From the NCBI RefSeq assembly GCF_002078875.1, contig NC_034424.1, positions 3,176,092 to 3,240,091 of the forward strand: a stretch of DNA of 64,000 nt, read 5' to 3'. This document shows positions 50,590 through 63,033 of the stretch, piece by piece (position 1 is the stretch's first letter; each line of letters begins with the position of its first letter). A model generated the notes under the pieces. The model searched no databases, was not told the origin of the DNA, and worked only from the letters and a program-made list of their open reading frames with translations. Position numbers and translations under genes: made by a program. The DNA is from Numida meleagris (lineage: Eukaryota > Chordata > Aves > Galliformes > Numididae).

Positions 50590-53081
50590 CAACACCAAGG
50601 TGACAAAGCACCCAGAGCCACATACTCAGCCCCGGTGGCTGAGCAAACCCATTGCTCCCAATGCAGGTGACAAGAACCAAGTGACGTGTCCCAGGGGCTG
50701 CCTGAGAGCCCCCCAGCTCCCACTCATTTCCATCAGAAATGCAGACACTGCATGTTTTCCTCCCTCCTTGCAGTTCACTCTGACCTCAGGAGCTGAGGAC
50801 AGGTTTTTCCATGCCAACACGGTGTCACAGATGGAAGGACAGCACTGGGGACAGATCCCAGCTCCCAGCAGCGCAAAGACGCAGCGCACCACGGGGCAGG
50901 CCCATTACTTTTTATGTTTTCCATCAGGCAAAGGAAAAAAAAAATCTTCTCCAAACTAATCCTGGTCAACAACTGGCCTACAACCCAGCTATGTCTTTAA
51001 TAATGCAGCACGTTATCAAACATTCATAGTTATGCATAAAGTGATGAACAACGCGAGCCTGGCATTTATAGAAATATAGTTCCTGATGGCTTGTTTTCCT
51101 TGGACAGCCAGAACTTCACAGCTCATCTCCTGCGCGCTGCTGATTTCGCCTGGATGAAAAGCACTTTGGACACCTGGGGAATTCAGGGCTCCTGCACACA
51201 AAGCTGTCACGACATCTCCAGCAGCACTGGGGGGCTGAGACAGCCCCACAAAACCAACAAAACCCCAAGCTGAAGACCTGGGGGGACCACGAGTCACCCA
51301 GCTTTGGCCAGTAGAGGGGATCCCAAAGGGCCCTCCCCTTTGCACTTGGTTGCTGCGGGTTTGGGATGTCACAACGCCGCGATGCAGCAGTGGGACGTCA
51401 CGAAGCCACCACCCCCCTGGGATGCTCAGCAAAGTGCTGGAATATTAAAACACCCCTTTTCCTCTTTCGTTCCCCACGGCGCCATCAGAAGCTGATTTTC
51501 CATCTGCTTCTTCCCTCCCCTGTCTCATAAAATCAGTCAGTGGGATACAGCGACAGCAGAGGGAGGGGTGGAAAAACAACGTTGTGTCAGGAAACCCATC
51601 CTGGGAGCCTTCCATCATAGAGCTGTCCCATCCCTAGGGCACAGGCACGCTGTGGGTACGGAGCCACCCGGCTCCCTTTGAGGTGAGCCCTGGTGGGAAG
51701 AACCCATCTCCGAGGCTGATCCAATCCCAGTGACAGGGTGATCACAACAACCTGGAACTCCAGCCTGGCAGCCATCCTTAGGGTTCAAAAGGCAATTAAT
51801 CCATTAATTACGACTATGTTTATCTCTCTGGAAAAGCAAAGCTTTTCCCTGGCAGGTACATACATTTTCAAAATTAGCATTAAGACACAGCTGGCATCAC
51901 TAATAAGTCAAAAAATCCAATGGTGCACCCGTTGCCATCTCTGCAACTGGGGCCCCCATTCTCTCCATTTCTCTTCAGCAATACCACTCAAATCAGTCAG
52001 AATTAAGCACACTGCACTTAAAGACATGCTTAATTGCTCCGATAACTGGAGATGCTGGCTAAGCACGTGCCAAAACGCCCTCCTTAACTGGTACCCATTT
52101 CCTACCCTGTTGGGTCCCATATCTTTTGCGTTTTTCAGAACTAGAATTTGCAGTGGGTTTTTTTGCAGCCAGGAATGAGCAGAATGCAGAAAACCCTTTG
52201 CACCGTGGCCACGCAGGCTGCGTGAATACACATTTTTCAAAGGTCTCCGCAAATTACGCAAGGAGCTGGCGGGGATTAGATCTGGGAAAAGCTGATCAAA
52301 TACAGAGAGGGTCACGATCCCATTAGGTCATTGAAAAGAAGACTGAGCCCCAAGACAAATCAGATGCCAGCCTGACGTACTGTCCCATTTTGTTCCCAGC
52401 TCCAGCTAATGATAAGCCATCATTTTATTTACTAAGGGCTCAGGAAGCCTCTGGTAGTGCCATGACTCGCGGGGGCCCTACAGCTGCCTGCAGGAGCAAA
52501 CCTCCAGCTCTCAGCCCAATGGCAGTGGGGTGGGCACCACGGGGCAATGTGCACCATGGAGGACAATGTCCTGGTCCTGCCCATCACCGGGTATCACCTC
52601 CAGCTCAGTCCCTGTCTTTGAATTCATCTCCAAGACCTTACAGCACTCACAATGGACTCAACACTCGGATTGGGTCTCCATGGATTAAGGAAGAGAAACT
52701 TCAGAGATCTACCATGTTTCTGCAGCAGGTTAAAAGAAAGCCCAGGAGCTGTAGGTTCAGGATGGTGTCATGACCACACCTCTGAACCACCACGGCATTG
52801 AGCATTGGCACTGACGGCAGCCAGCACTGCCCAGTTTTCACTAGGCAGGATCTTGGGTTCTCACTGCCCCTGATCCTGGTAGGGCAAGGTCTCCTCTCCA
52901 TGGCCCACCACTGGCTTCCCTCTCCATGGAGGTCCCAGGGAACCCAGGACAACCCCACAGCCACACTTGCTGGGCTCTATCCACATTCATTCACTGCCAT
53001 TCACTGCAGAGTACTTCATCCACATGGGGCTGATTTGGACACATCCACGAGGCACAAACCCAAGGAGATTTTCTAATTCCG

Positions 53082-53165
53082 AGAATCATAGAATGGCTTG
53101 GGTTGGAAAGGACCTCAAAGATCACCTATTTCCAACCCCAAATTGCCACAGACAACCCCAAAACT
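53082..53165 (-). mobile_element. CR1 LINE, short 3' fragment
   Basis: The plus strand reads GAATCATAGAATGGCTTGGG then TTGGAAAGGACCTCAAAGAT, the complement of the CR1 3' end. Confidence 0.88.
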
Positions 53166-53244
53166 GCAGGGAGACCACACAGCTCCCTGTCCGTGCCAGC
53201 ACACAGGCCTCCTTTTGGCTAATTACAGCTGCCTATAGCCTCCT

Positions 53245-53260
53245 CTCTCTCTCTCTCTCA
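53245..53260. repeat. CT dinucleotide microsatellite
   Basis: Eight TC/CT units. Confidence 0.8.
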
Positions 53261-54525
53261 TTTTAATATGTTAATAAAAAAAAAAACCCTACTCTTCTTC
53301 TTCCTAAACTGCCTTAGATTTTTCTTCTGACTAAATTCATCTGGGCTCTGTGCGATGCCATGAGGTCAGTTTGTGCTCCTACTGCAATTCTAATTTTGTC
53401 GGTTTTCCATTTTCTAGGGAGTTGGGGGATTTTTCTTTCTACTTTTTTTTTTTTTTTTCCCCAAATCAAAAATGATTTTGCATAACAGCAATAACGTTAA
53501 TGTCCCCGCGCGGTGCATCCAGATTACAGGCTGCAGCTGGGGAGAAATAAACATCTCATCTTTGCCCTGCTGTTTATCAACCCGCTGCAGAGCCTGGTGT
53601 CAGGTCAGAACCTGTAATTTCATTAACTTTATCACTCAGACGCGCTTGTTGCTAGATGTCATTATTCAGCACACTGCTCCCGTGTTTGTTTGCACCACGC
53701 CAGCTGCAGCGCATTGCCTGAGCAGGCGGGGGGACACTGGGTTCTGCCCATTCGCGCTCGGTTCAGCCACACGTGGCACAGCAGATATTTGTGCTGCAGA
53801 TCCAGTGGCTGCTCCCCACCCACTCAGCGGGGCCGTACCATCACGGAGTTGTCCGTGCAACAGATGGGAGCAAAACACTTCTCCTCGTGGCAAGGGCAAC
53901 TGAGCCCACAGCTCACAGCGTGCAGGAATCCCAACGGGTGGAAAGCACCAGCACCTGCAAATCAATCACTGCCCGGCACGTGGGGGAAGTGAGCGGCACA
54001 GGCAGGTGAGGGCGAGCCGAAGCACTCCATCTTCATTGCGTTTGCCATCCCCGGTAATTAACGTCGGGAACTGACACTTGAAAGAGTCTTTGGTGACAGC
54101 CCCAGCAATGATAGCATTTGGAGCCTGCTGACAAGTCCCAGCTGATGTCTTATCACCACGTTATGCACCACACGCAGCTTCTCCCTTGGGCACTGCCAGG
54201 CTCACAGGCACAGCTCCGCAGCCGAACCTGCTGCGCCCACCCGCACGCAGCCCGGGGCCAAGCCCCAGCTGGGATTCCCTTGCCATATCCATCTCAAAGC
54301 CACCTGTGAAACCGTGCCTCAGCAGCCCTGATTTCCCCCTGGGAATCGCTGGATACGTGGTATCTGCTACATCCCACCTGCGCATCCCCAGGGAAGCCCA
54401 ACAGCACCCGCTGCCCGCAGGCAGGCAGCACAACCACGGCACGTCTGGCACGTCCCGAATCTCTGCAGCTCCCAGGCACGTGCAATGCAGCTGGAGGGCT
54501 GAGTGCAAAGCACAAGAATAGCACC

Positions 54526-54720
54526 ACAGAGTGGTTGGGTTGGAAGAGAACTTACAGACCATCCAGTCCCAACCCCTGCTGTGGGCTGCCTGCCCCCCCC
54601 AGCTCAGGCTGCCCAGGGCCCATCCACGGCGTTGGGCACCTCCAGGGATGGGGCACCCAACTGCTCTGGGCAGCAGTGCCGGGGCCTCACCGTCCTCTGA
54701 GTGAAATATTTCCTCCTCCG
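54526..54720 (-). mobile_element. CR1 LINE, 3' fragment
   Basis: The plus strand reads GTGGTTGGGTTGGAAGAGAA, AGCTCAGGCTGCCCAGGGCC and CCGTCCTCTGAGTGAAATAT. It closely resembles the copy at 38050-38240 and probably belongs to the same subfamily. Confidence 0.9.
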
Positions 54721-56395
54721 CCTGGTTTCTGGCCTAGGAATCCCACGCCCTGGATGACCCAGGCTCTGGACAGGGATAGCAGAGGAGCGAGCAGCACACA
54801 TTGCAGCAAAGCAAAGCCCCATCAGAGAGGGGAAGGCGTCACGTGGTGAACCAGCACGATTTTGAGGGATCAGATCACAAACAAGGCCTCGAGTCCAGGT
54901 GTAATGCATGACAGTGTCCCAGTGGGAGAATTCGGCACCACGTGGACAGCAGCAGACCTCGGGCAGCCTGTCCCAGCACGCAGCCCTGGATTGGGGCTTC
55001 TGCAGACAGCACAAGGATTACTTTATTGCCACTTTCTGAAGCTCTGAGATGGTTTAATATTCTGCCCTAGATCTTGTTTACTATTATGTTTTGAAGAGCA
55101 CTGAAATGCAGTTACTGCTGTCTCCCCCACTCACACAATTCTAAATAATTTATAGAAAAGCAAAACAAAGAAGAGAATATGAAAGAATGAAAGAGGCAGC
55201 TCAGTTACAGTACATGAAGGCCTTCATTTGTTCGCTCTCACCGTGCACAGGGTTGGGGAAGCATCTCTTAACCCCAGGAGCCGGCGAGAGCCACAGAGGA
55301 GGACATCAACAGGGATGCTCCGAGCAGTGCACGGGGACGGCAGGAGGACCCCTGGGTTACTGCAGCAGTGATAACCACCAGTGCTGTAACAGCTCTGCCT
55401 GGAAGAGGAAGGGGGAAATAGCACTTTGTGGCTGCAGGGAGCAGCTTCCAAAGCCATGGGTGCGGAGCCGCTTTCCAGGAGCCAAGCTCTGGGGTCCCTG
55501 TCCCCATCCCTGCCACCCAATGGGGACAGCACAGGAGTGGGATGTGCTCCTGAGGATGGATGCACGCTGTGAGCAGAGAGCAGAGCCCCCTCCCCTCCCC
55601 ACGCCGGTCCCCGCTCCTGCTGCAGTCGCTCAGCAATTAGCACCAACACGCTCCGCTTTTGTTTATTCCGACGCATTTCACCGCGTTGCAGGTTAACTAC
55701 ATTAAACTGCTTCTAATGATATTTCAATAAGCAGAGGCGGGCGATACACTTTCCCAGAGACAGGCTTTAAAAAAGCAGGCAATCAAATGTGCATTAGCCC
55801 AGACACGCTGGGGAAAGTGCTGCTCTTCCCCAGGCAGGAGGAGCCCGTGGCACACGGCCCCGTCTGTCTGTCCTGCTGCACCCAGCCCCAGCAGCACACC
55901 GCCTCACCCGGGGGGAAACCCGAAGGGACCTGAGCTCTGACACATCCCAGCACCCTAGGAACTCCAGGATCGTTGTCTGATGGCTTGTGGAATAAAACAC
56001 AGAGAATGTTTTGGTGCCCCTGGAAAACATAACGTTGTGGAATGGCTCTCTGAGGAGCAGCACTGCTCAGCGGGGCCCCACTGATGTGTTCTGTGCTGGA
56101 ATTGATGCACTACCTGACAGCGAGGCAACGAGCATTTCTGCCACCTAGAGAATAAAGCCCGGGCTGATTGATGCCCATGTGCCAGCGCTCACCTATAGCA
56201 AGAAGTCAGCAGGGATCCCAGCATCCCCAACCTGCTCAGGAGCCTGGGGCACAGACTGAATAGGAACAAGGGCTCATCAGCACTGCGGGAGCAGTGGGAC
56301 CGACAGTGCTGCCCGTGGCAAAAGAGCAACTCCCCTTGGTGGGGAAATGCTTCTCCTGCTCCTGAGCCAACTCCTCATTTCTGGGCACTTCCAGA

Positions 56396-56975
56396 AGTCA
56401 CAACATCAGTGACACACGCAGAGGGATCAAGGGCACCTTCAGCAAGTTTGCTGATGTCACCAAGCTGAGTGGTGTACAATAGTTGATACAAAAGAAGGAA
56501 GGGATGCCATCCACAGGGACACGGGCAGCCTGGAAGGTGAGCCCACGTGAACCTAGTGAGGCTCAACAAGGCCAAGCACAAGGTGCTGCAATGGGGCTGG
56601 GGCAGACCCAGATGTGGGGATTGTTCAGTCTGGAGAAGAGAAGGCTCCAGGGAGACCTCACCGCAGCCTTCCAGTACATGAAGGGAGCTTATAAACAGGA
56701 GAGAGAACAACATTTGATGTGGGCAGATAGTGATAGGATAAGGGGGAATGGCTTTAACCTAGAAGAGGGCAGATTTCGGTGAGACGTCACGAGAAAACAT
56801 TGTACTCAGAGGGTGGTGAGGCCTCGGCACTGCTGCCCAGAACTGGGAGTGCCCATGGCTGTGGATGGGGCCCTGCTCAGCCTGAGCTGCTGGGGCAGCC
56901 AGCCCACGGCAGGGGTAGGGCTGGGGAGGCTGTAAGCTCCCTCCCAGCCCAACCATTCCATGGTTCTATGGAATC
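56396..56975 (+). mobile_element. CR1 LINE, longest copy in the window
   Basis: It holds the 3' part of the coding region and the 3' UTR, with landmarks TTCAGCAAGTTTGCTGATGT, CACCAAGCTGAGTGGTGTAC, GAAGGGATGCCATCCACAGG, TGTTCAGTCTGGAGAAGAGA and the end CCAACCATTCCATGGTTC. It is diverged, and no intact reading frame is seen. Confidence 0.9.
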
Positions 56976-57101
56976 AGCTGGAAGGTGAAAGCTGGGGACA
57001 AAGCAGCTGATCCAGGACCCCCCCTCCTCAGGGAGGCCCCACGCAGCTCAGACACCTGAGGGCACAGGGCGAGGGGAAGACCGGGCAGAACAGCCACAAA
57101 C

Positions 57102-57486
57102 CTTTCTTCTCGTAGTCGGGCTTCTCCTCCCCGGCCCGGCCCAAGCTCTCCAGCGTCCGCGTCACCTGGCTGCCGAACTCGTCCTCCCTGGTGCTGGGCT
57201 CCGCCCGCTGCGGCGTCTCCTCCTCCTCCTCGTCCTCGTAGTCATCCAGGATGGGGGTCTCGCGGATGGGCACGCCGATGACCGAGTTGTGGGCCTGCAG
57301 GCGCGAGTTGCGGAAGCTCTCTCGGGCCTGGGGGCCCAGCAGCACCGAGGGGATGTAGTGGATCTCGTGGGTGGCCTCGGTGCTGGCGCTCTTCTGCGGG
57401 ATGCGGCGACGCTTGTGCCAGCGCCGCTGGGCGTACAGGGCCACCGTGAAGACCAAGAGGAGCAGGAGCAGCGCGATCAGCCCACC
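57102..57486 (-). CDS. ASTN2: ASTN2 exon: transmembrane segment 1 and start of cytoplasmic loop
   Basis: This 385-base exon is 128 codons plus one base. The acceptor is CCGCAG then GGTGGGCTG, and the donor is AAAG then GTTTGT. It starts with GGLIALLLLLLVFTVALYAQ, a membrane helix followed at once by a basic stop-transfer stretch (RRWHKRRR). The rest is the cytoplasmic loop, with HEIHYIPSVLLGPQARESF, GVPIRETPILDDY and SREDEFGSQV-like text (here TREDEFGSQV). An acidic run of Glu and Asp sits at 57217-57246 and looks longer than in the human protein as I recall it. The exon is very GC- and CpG-rich, unlike most of the window. It ends DYEKK plus the first base of the next codon. In the full gene it follows the exon ending the N-terminal ectodomain, which is not in the window. 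Confidence 0.96.
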
Positions 57487-57581
57487 CTGCGGGACAGCAA
57501 AGGGACACGTCAGGAGGCGTGGGGACGGGCGAGGAGCGGCACCCACCAGCGCTCGTCCTCCTCTTACACAAAATCCTTTAA

Positions 57582-57625
57582 TCACAGAATCGAAGGCGTT
57601 GGAAGGGACCCCCAGTGCGGCCCTC
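57582..57625 (-). mobile_element. Probable CR1 3' tip
   Basis: A short match on the plus strand (AATCACAGAATCGAAGGCG, TTGGAAGGGACCCCCAG) to the CR1 3' end. It is too short to be sure and lies about 95 bases upstream of the TM1 exon. Confidence 0.55.
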
Positions 57626-58381
57626 CCTGTGCTCCATAAACCCCGCTCCTGGGGTGGAAGATAATGGTCAGGGTGCTGCAAGGGGCTCTCAGCACCCCAG
57701 GGACACCCCCAGCTCAGCTCTGCCCACTCCTCCTGGACCTTTTTTATCCTCACCCCTTTGCTCCTATAAGGCAACGTGCACGGGTACCAGGCCCATCTGC
57801 CCTGCACAAGGAGATGGGAAAGGATCTTCCATCTGCATCCCACTGCTTAGGAGACAAAAAACTCATAAAAACAGCCCAGCAACCAACATGGGAGCCATAA
57901 ACTCTCTGCAGAGACACAGCATTTTGAACAAAAGACCATGAACCAAATGGCACCACGCAACTGCCTCCCTCCAGGGCACAGAGAACCAAAGCCACTCATC
58001 GTTCCCAGTGCCAGCCCTCCTTCTCCCCTGGAAGGTGCAGGATGAGGCCACCCAGCTGCAGTGGCAGGCCATGGAGCAGGGCCCCTGCATGGCTCCTCTG
58101 GCTGCTCCTGCTCTGAGGAGCATCCCACAGCCGCATCCTGCACCCAAATCCTCAGCTCTCCAGAACAACTCTGATCCCATCAATTGTGGCAGAATTATTT
58201 AAAGACTTCCCTCTTGCTCACATGTTTAGGGAGCATCGCCAGAGTCACTCTTGCAGCAGAGCACATCACCATGTCAACCTTTTGGGTGAACTGCTGTGGT
58301 TACATGCAGGGGCACACCACAATCTCAGACCACAACCTTCACTGCCAAGCTCTCTCTTCCCACACCTCCTAATTTCATGAG

Positions 58382-58812
58382 CCAGCAGTGAGCCCAGGTG
58401 GCCATGAAGGCCAATGGCATCATGGCTTGCGTCAGCAATAGTGCAGCGAGCAGGACAGGGAGGAGATCATCCCTCTGTACTGGGACTGGTGGGGCCAGAT
58501 CTCAAGTGCTGTGTTCAGTTTTGGGCCCCTCACTACAAGAAGGACACTGAGGCCCTGGAGCGCATCCAGAGAAGGACAAGAAAACTGGGGAAGTTCAGGC
58601 TGGATATTAGGAAAAATTTCTTCTCAGAAAGAGTGGTCAGGTATTGGAACAAGCTGCCCAGGGAGGTGGTGGGGTCACTGTCCCTGGAGGTGTTCAACAC
58701 ACATGGAGATGTGGCACTGAGGGACATGGTCAGTGGGCACAGTGGGTTGGGGCTGGACTTGGGGATCTTACAGGTCTTTTCCAACCTATATAGAATCGTA
58801 TGATTCCATGAC
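58382..58812 (+). mobile_element. CR1 LINE, 3' part
   Basis: Landmarks are GTGTTCAGTTTTGGGCCCCT, GAAGTTCAGGCTGGATATTA, TTTCTTCTCAGAAAGAGTGG and AATCGTATGATTCCATG at the end. A 129-codon open frame across it is a by-product of the LINE, not a host gene. Confidence 0.93.
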
Positions 58813-60297
58813 CAAAATCACACACTGTTACCAAAAAGCACAAACTTCCCTCATACCATTGTCTCCATGGAAGCGACCTCCCCACTCATGGGGCAGCCCT
58901 ACCTCTGCCTGCTATGGAGGCTGACACACATGGCAGGAAATGTGTGTTTGCTCGCCTTGGGCCCTTCCATCTCTCTGCAGCTCCAAAGCAATTTTACCCC
59001 GTGGCAGACGAGCAAAGCAGGGCATGTAAATCAGGAGCGGTGTGAGCAATCGGCGCTTTGCAGCGTGACATGTAGCAGCCGGGGCAGGGCAGGCATCTGT
59101 TTGGCACAAAGAATGCCATCGCTGGGAACTTTACCGAGCACGCAAGAGCAGCGTGAAGACGTGCAAACATTTCTCCTGCGCACAATACAAAGCACTGCGC
59201 CGTGCGGAAAGAGGATCATCTGTAAAGAGGCGGCGTGGGAAGTGAGTTCGCCGGGGACGGAACTCAGGGGACGCACGGGGACGGAGCTGGTGGCGGCACC
59301 GTGGGGCAGGGTGCGGAGTGGGCAGCACTGCAGGAGCCTGCTGCTCTGCACTCTGCCTCCTCATCTCTCCCCTAATCGATGCTAATGAGAGCCTAGTTGG
59401 AGGATTCGGGATGACATTGCTCAGCTTGACTTTCCCAACTAGCCGGCGCGTGGCACGGAGCGGGGCTCTGCCCCACCGCTTGCTGCCCCACACTCAGCCT
59501 CACAGCTTTGCTGCACACCGGGTGGCTCCGGGTCAGCTCCGTGTGCCCAAGGGCTGTGCCGATCCCTGGCGCTCAGCTGCAGCTCAGTGTCACACGCTCC
59601 CCACGCCCCTGACCCCACATCACAGCCCCTTGTCGGAGCGCCGTGCGCACGCAGGGAGAGCTTCCTGGGGAAAAAAAAAAAATGTCAAACTTAGGAGGCA
59701 TTCACGCCAGCCTCATTTTAATCTATTTTTCATGTTAAATTATCCAACTGAGGGAGCGGGAGAGAGAAAGGGGAAGGAAGGGATAATATGAGAAATGTTT
59801 TATTTGACAATGTGTCATTCGGAAACTGATTATTTCTGTCTCAGAGCTTTTTAATATTCCCAAACAATGGCCGAGCCGCGAGGGGATTTGGTATGCTAAG
59901 GCTGGATTTATAATACTCTGTTCTGCAGTGATAAGAACATGGGCCTTTAATCCTGTGAGCTGTGAACATGCATATTCTCCCGCGTAATGTCCTTCCTCTC
60001 CATCGCTCTCCCGAGAGCCCCGGGCTGGCTGCAGCCGTGCCCCCCGGACACTGTGGGGACATGGATGCGTCCCAGGTGCACGGCCCTGCTGGTGGGAGCG
60101 CAGCAAAGAGGGGAACGGGGTTGGTCCTGCCAAGGATGTGGCACGAGAGAGGACAGGGCGCGTGCAGCACTGCAAAACTTCGGGGTCCAACGTGGCACGG
60201 GAACAAGGCTCAGCTGGAGCTGGGAAGCAGCAGCAAAGTGGGATTTCTATGGTAAGCACCAAAGGGAAGCTGCTGGGGGAAGCCCCCTGCAGACCCT

Positions 60298-60445
60298 GCT
60301 GAGTCATACAGTCATTAAGGTTGGAACGGATCTCTAAGATCATCTAGCCCAGCCACACCACGTCCACTGACCACATCCCTCAGTGCCACAGCTCCACAGT
60401 TCCTGAACACCTCCAGGGATGGTGACTCCACCTCTCCCTGGTCCT
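60298..60445 (-). mobile_element. CR1 LINE, 3' fragment
   Basis: The plus strand reads GTCATACAGTCATTAAGGTT, AAGATCATCTAGCCCAGCC and CACCTCCAGGGATGGTGACT. Confidence 0.88.
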
Positions 60446-60884
60446 GCTTTTATAAACGACGCAGGCTGCAGAGCTGCTGACTGCAGGGCAATGAGCTCCT
60501 CCTTGGCTCCTGCCCACGGTGCCAAGCAACCCTTCGACAGTGAGAGTCCCTCCAGGTGCTCCTCCAGACCAACCCTTGTCCCCACACAGGGGCTGTGCTG
60601 TGAGCCAAGTGATGGCCATGCAGTCCTTCAGAGCTCTCCACACCATAGCCTTTCCTTTCTTCCCTTCCTGGCAGCAAAGGTAATTAAACACTAGAACAAT
60701 TTACCACGGGTTGCAGTGGATTATCCATCACTGTCAATTTTTATTTTAATTTTTTTTTTTTTTTTAATACCAAGGCTGGATGCTTTCAGAAAAGTTAAGC
60801 TTTACTCCAATGAGAAATAAAAGGCTTCAGGGAAGTCCTGAGGTCCAAGAAGACCCCTCAGCCCCTTCTGGTCCTTTGATCCAT

Positions 60885-61029
60885 CCCTGGAGGTGACCAG
60901 GTTGGATGGGGCCCTGGGGAACCTGGTCTAGTACCAGATCTGGAGGTTGGTGGCCCTGCCTGTGGCAGGGGCTTGGAACTTGATGATCCTTGGGGTCCCT
61001 TCAAACCCAAGCCATTCTATGATTCTATA
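60885..61029 (+). mobile_element. CR1 LINE, 3' fragment
   Basis: It reads GCCTGTGGCAGGGGCTTGGA, TGATGATCCTTGGGGTCCCT and CCAAGCCATTCTATGATTCT. Confidence 0.9.
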
Positions 61030-61445
61030 GCCCTCTGACTATGTCCTTCCTATGTTTCACCACGAGTTATGCAGCCCTCCAGCACTTCACCTCTCTTCCA
61101 GGCCTTCTGCCCCCCTCCAGCTCAATGCAGATGCACCGAAGCAGGGAGGATGCTGCAGCAAGGACCAACCTCGCACCTGGATGCCCAAACCTCTCCTAGC
61201 CCAAGGCTGTAATAAAGCAGCTTCGAGGAGCAGGTGCAGCAAACATTTGCATCAGGTTTTTGCCGAGCTGTAATTTGAACTAACAGATTTCTAATTAATT
61301 TAACTCAAAGTGATGGCGAACTGCGGGATGGAAACCCTGTGAACATCATTCCACCAGGCAGAGGCTCACGCTCCCCCAGGACCCCCACCCCCCCCACACT
61401 CAGTGCTTGCAGCACAGCCTGGGATCAGAAAGGCCCTGTCCCGCT

Positions 61446-61658
61446 GGTGCCAGGGGAGGTTCAGGTTGGATATTAGGAAACATTTCTCCTCAGAAGGAGT
61501 GGTGATGCACTGGCACGGGCTGCACAGGGAGTGGTGGGGTCACCGCCCCTGGAGGCATGGTCATTGGGCATGGGCAATATTGGTGGTGTATTGGTAATAC
61601 TGGACAGCTGGACTGGATGATCTCAAAGGTCTTTTCCAACCCCAGTGACTCTATGATC
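61446..61658 (+). mobile_element. CR1 LINE, left member of a tail-to-tail pair
   Basis: It reads GGAGGTTCAGGTTGGATATT, AGGTCTTTTCCAACCCCAGT and TGACTCTATGATCAT. It directly abuts an opposite-strand CR1 at its 3' end. Confidence 0.92.
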
Positions 61659-61919
61659 ATAGAATCATAGAATCATAGAATTAGCTAGGTTGGAAAAGAC
61701 CTACAAGATCATCCAGTCCAACCATCCACCTACCACCAATAACCCCACTAAACCATGTCTCTCAACGCTAGATCTAAACGTTTCTTGAACACCTCCAGGG
61801 AAAGTGACTCCACCACCTCCCTGGGCAGCCCATTCCAGCGCCTGACCACTCTTTCAGAAAAGCAGTACTTCCTAATGTCCAGCCTAAATCTCCCCTGGCA
61901 CAAGTTGAGGCCATGATTC
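61659..61919 (-). mobile_element. CR1 LINE, right member of a tail-to-tail pair
   Basis: The plus strand reads AGAATCATAGAATCATAGAA, AAGATCATCCAGTCCAACCA and TGGGCAGCCCATTCCAGCGC. It retains at least two copies of the 8-bp terminal repeat and looks relatively young. Confidence 0.94.
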
Positions 61920-63033
61920 TGCAGTGCAGGTCAGTGCAGGATCTGGCGCCAGTGTTCCTGCAGCATCGCTCTGCCAGCCCATGCATCTTTGCACGCTGCT
62001 TGCTATGCTGTACATAAGCACATCGGGCATAAATCTAATAGCACACACAGTCCTGCAAAGCATCGCAGAGGTACAAGAGATGAGAGTTACAGTTGCTGTG
62101 GGAGCCATAACTTTAAAATCTCTGACTCTTCCACATTAAAAGAAAGAGTCAGAAAAAAGTCACATTTCCATACAATTTTATTTTTTTTTTCAAGCCACGC
62201 TGAATTTTGTTTTGCTGCTCCATTCGGGAACGGAAACAAAAAGGAGCAGAGCTGCCCACCAGCCCTTCAGCATCGCTCAGACACGCGCTCTCCTTCCAGC
62301 GCTGCCCCATTGGCACCGCACACGCCTGCGTGCCCCGCGCCCCGCATCTCGCCAGGATAACAATTCCAAACGACTCCTAATCCATTTTTTATCGTGTAAA
62401 AAAGGCATTTATTTTCCAGCGAGCCGAAAGAGGAGGGCTGGAGGTGATTTTATTAAGCACCTGATTGCTGGCTCTTTCTAACACTCGAGTGCAGATTGCA
62501 TAAATTGTGATTTTAATGCGCTCTAAACGGCTCACCTAGCTGGGCTGACCTGCTCACCCGGGGCCTGCCCTCAGAGAGGGAAGATTTTAAAATGCATTAG
62601 GTCTCGCGTTTCCCTAACGCAGGCAGACTGAGCAAATGGCTGAGAAACACAAAGGCTCGCAGCTCCCCAGCCCCATCCCTTTCCCTGCAGAGTGATGCAC
62701 ACGTGCTCCTCCCGCTCGGCTCGCTGAGACCTGCTCAGTGAATTGCGTTCCAGCCAGATTATAAAGCGGAGGGGAAAAAGCCACTTGAGCTAAGGATCAG
62801 CGGCAAAGCTTTTAAAGGAGGGGCCGGCACATCTCGAGTTGGTGCTGCCCTAATGGGACATCTAGTGGGGTTCTTCCAGCATTCCGTGCCCTGGGCTGCT
62901 GGGTGACCACGTGGCACATCCCACCCCCTGGCAAAGCACCTGGACAATGGGCCAGCCAGGGCACGCTGCTCCCTGCTCTTCAGCTGGCCTGTGCTGGCAC
63001 CCAGCCCATGGCAAGGGGTGGGATTGAATGGGC

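Larger units (their letters stand above)
43716..57101 (-). other. ASTN2 intron, 13386 bases
   Basis: Contains five CR1 fragments (one rearranged), a duplicated 22-bp unit at 50182-50225, poly-T and CT runs near 53240-53460, and AT-rich blocks near 49250-49600 and 51780-51830 that look like possible conserved non-coding sequence. The open frame at 44138-44866 (minus) has no family support. Confidence 0.85.
5731..57486 (-). other. ASTN2: ASTN2 gene, internal part (8 exons)
   Basis: Eight minus-strand exons join in one open frame and read as the vertebrate astrotactin-2 protein from transmembrane segment 1 to past the first EGF-like module. Every exon has AG before it and GT after it, and the split codons all join (phases 1-1-1-1-1-2-2). 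Family knowledge: astrotactins are two-pass neuronal membrane proteins. ASTN2 binds ASTN1, controls its surface level during glia-guided neuron migration, and also acts in trafficking of synaptic proteins. Introns measure 13386, 5537, 11693, 11191, 8426, 164 and 103 bases. The first exons lie beyond base 64000 and the last beyond base 1. ASTN1 is the main alternative. The wording of the exons, for example HEIHYIPSVLLGPQARESF and TEDPADVR, fits my memory of ASTN2 better. Confidence 0.95.

Noticed and set aside
53440..53462. Poly-T run as a retrocopy tail
   Set aside because: No retrocopy signature beside it. It looks like a simple homopolymer.
58414..58803. Plus-strand open frame of 129 codons with RLDIRKNFFSERVVRYWNKL
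   Set aside because: It is the CR1 LINE 3' end, not a host gene.
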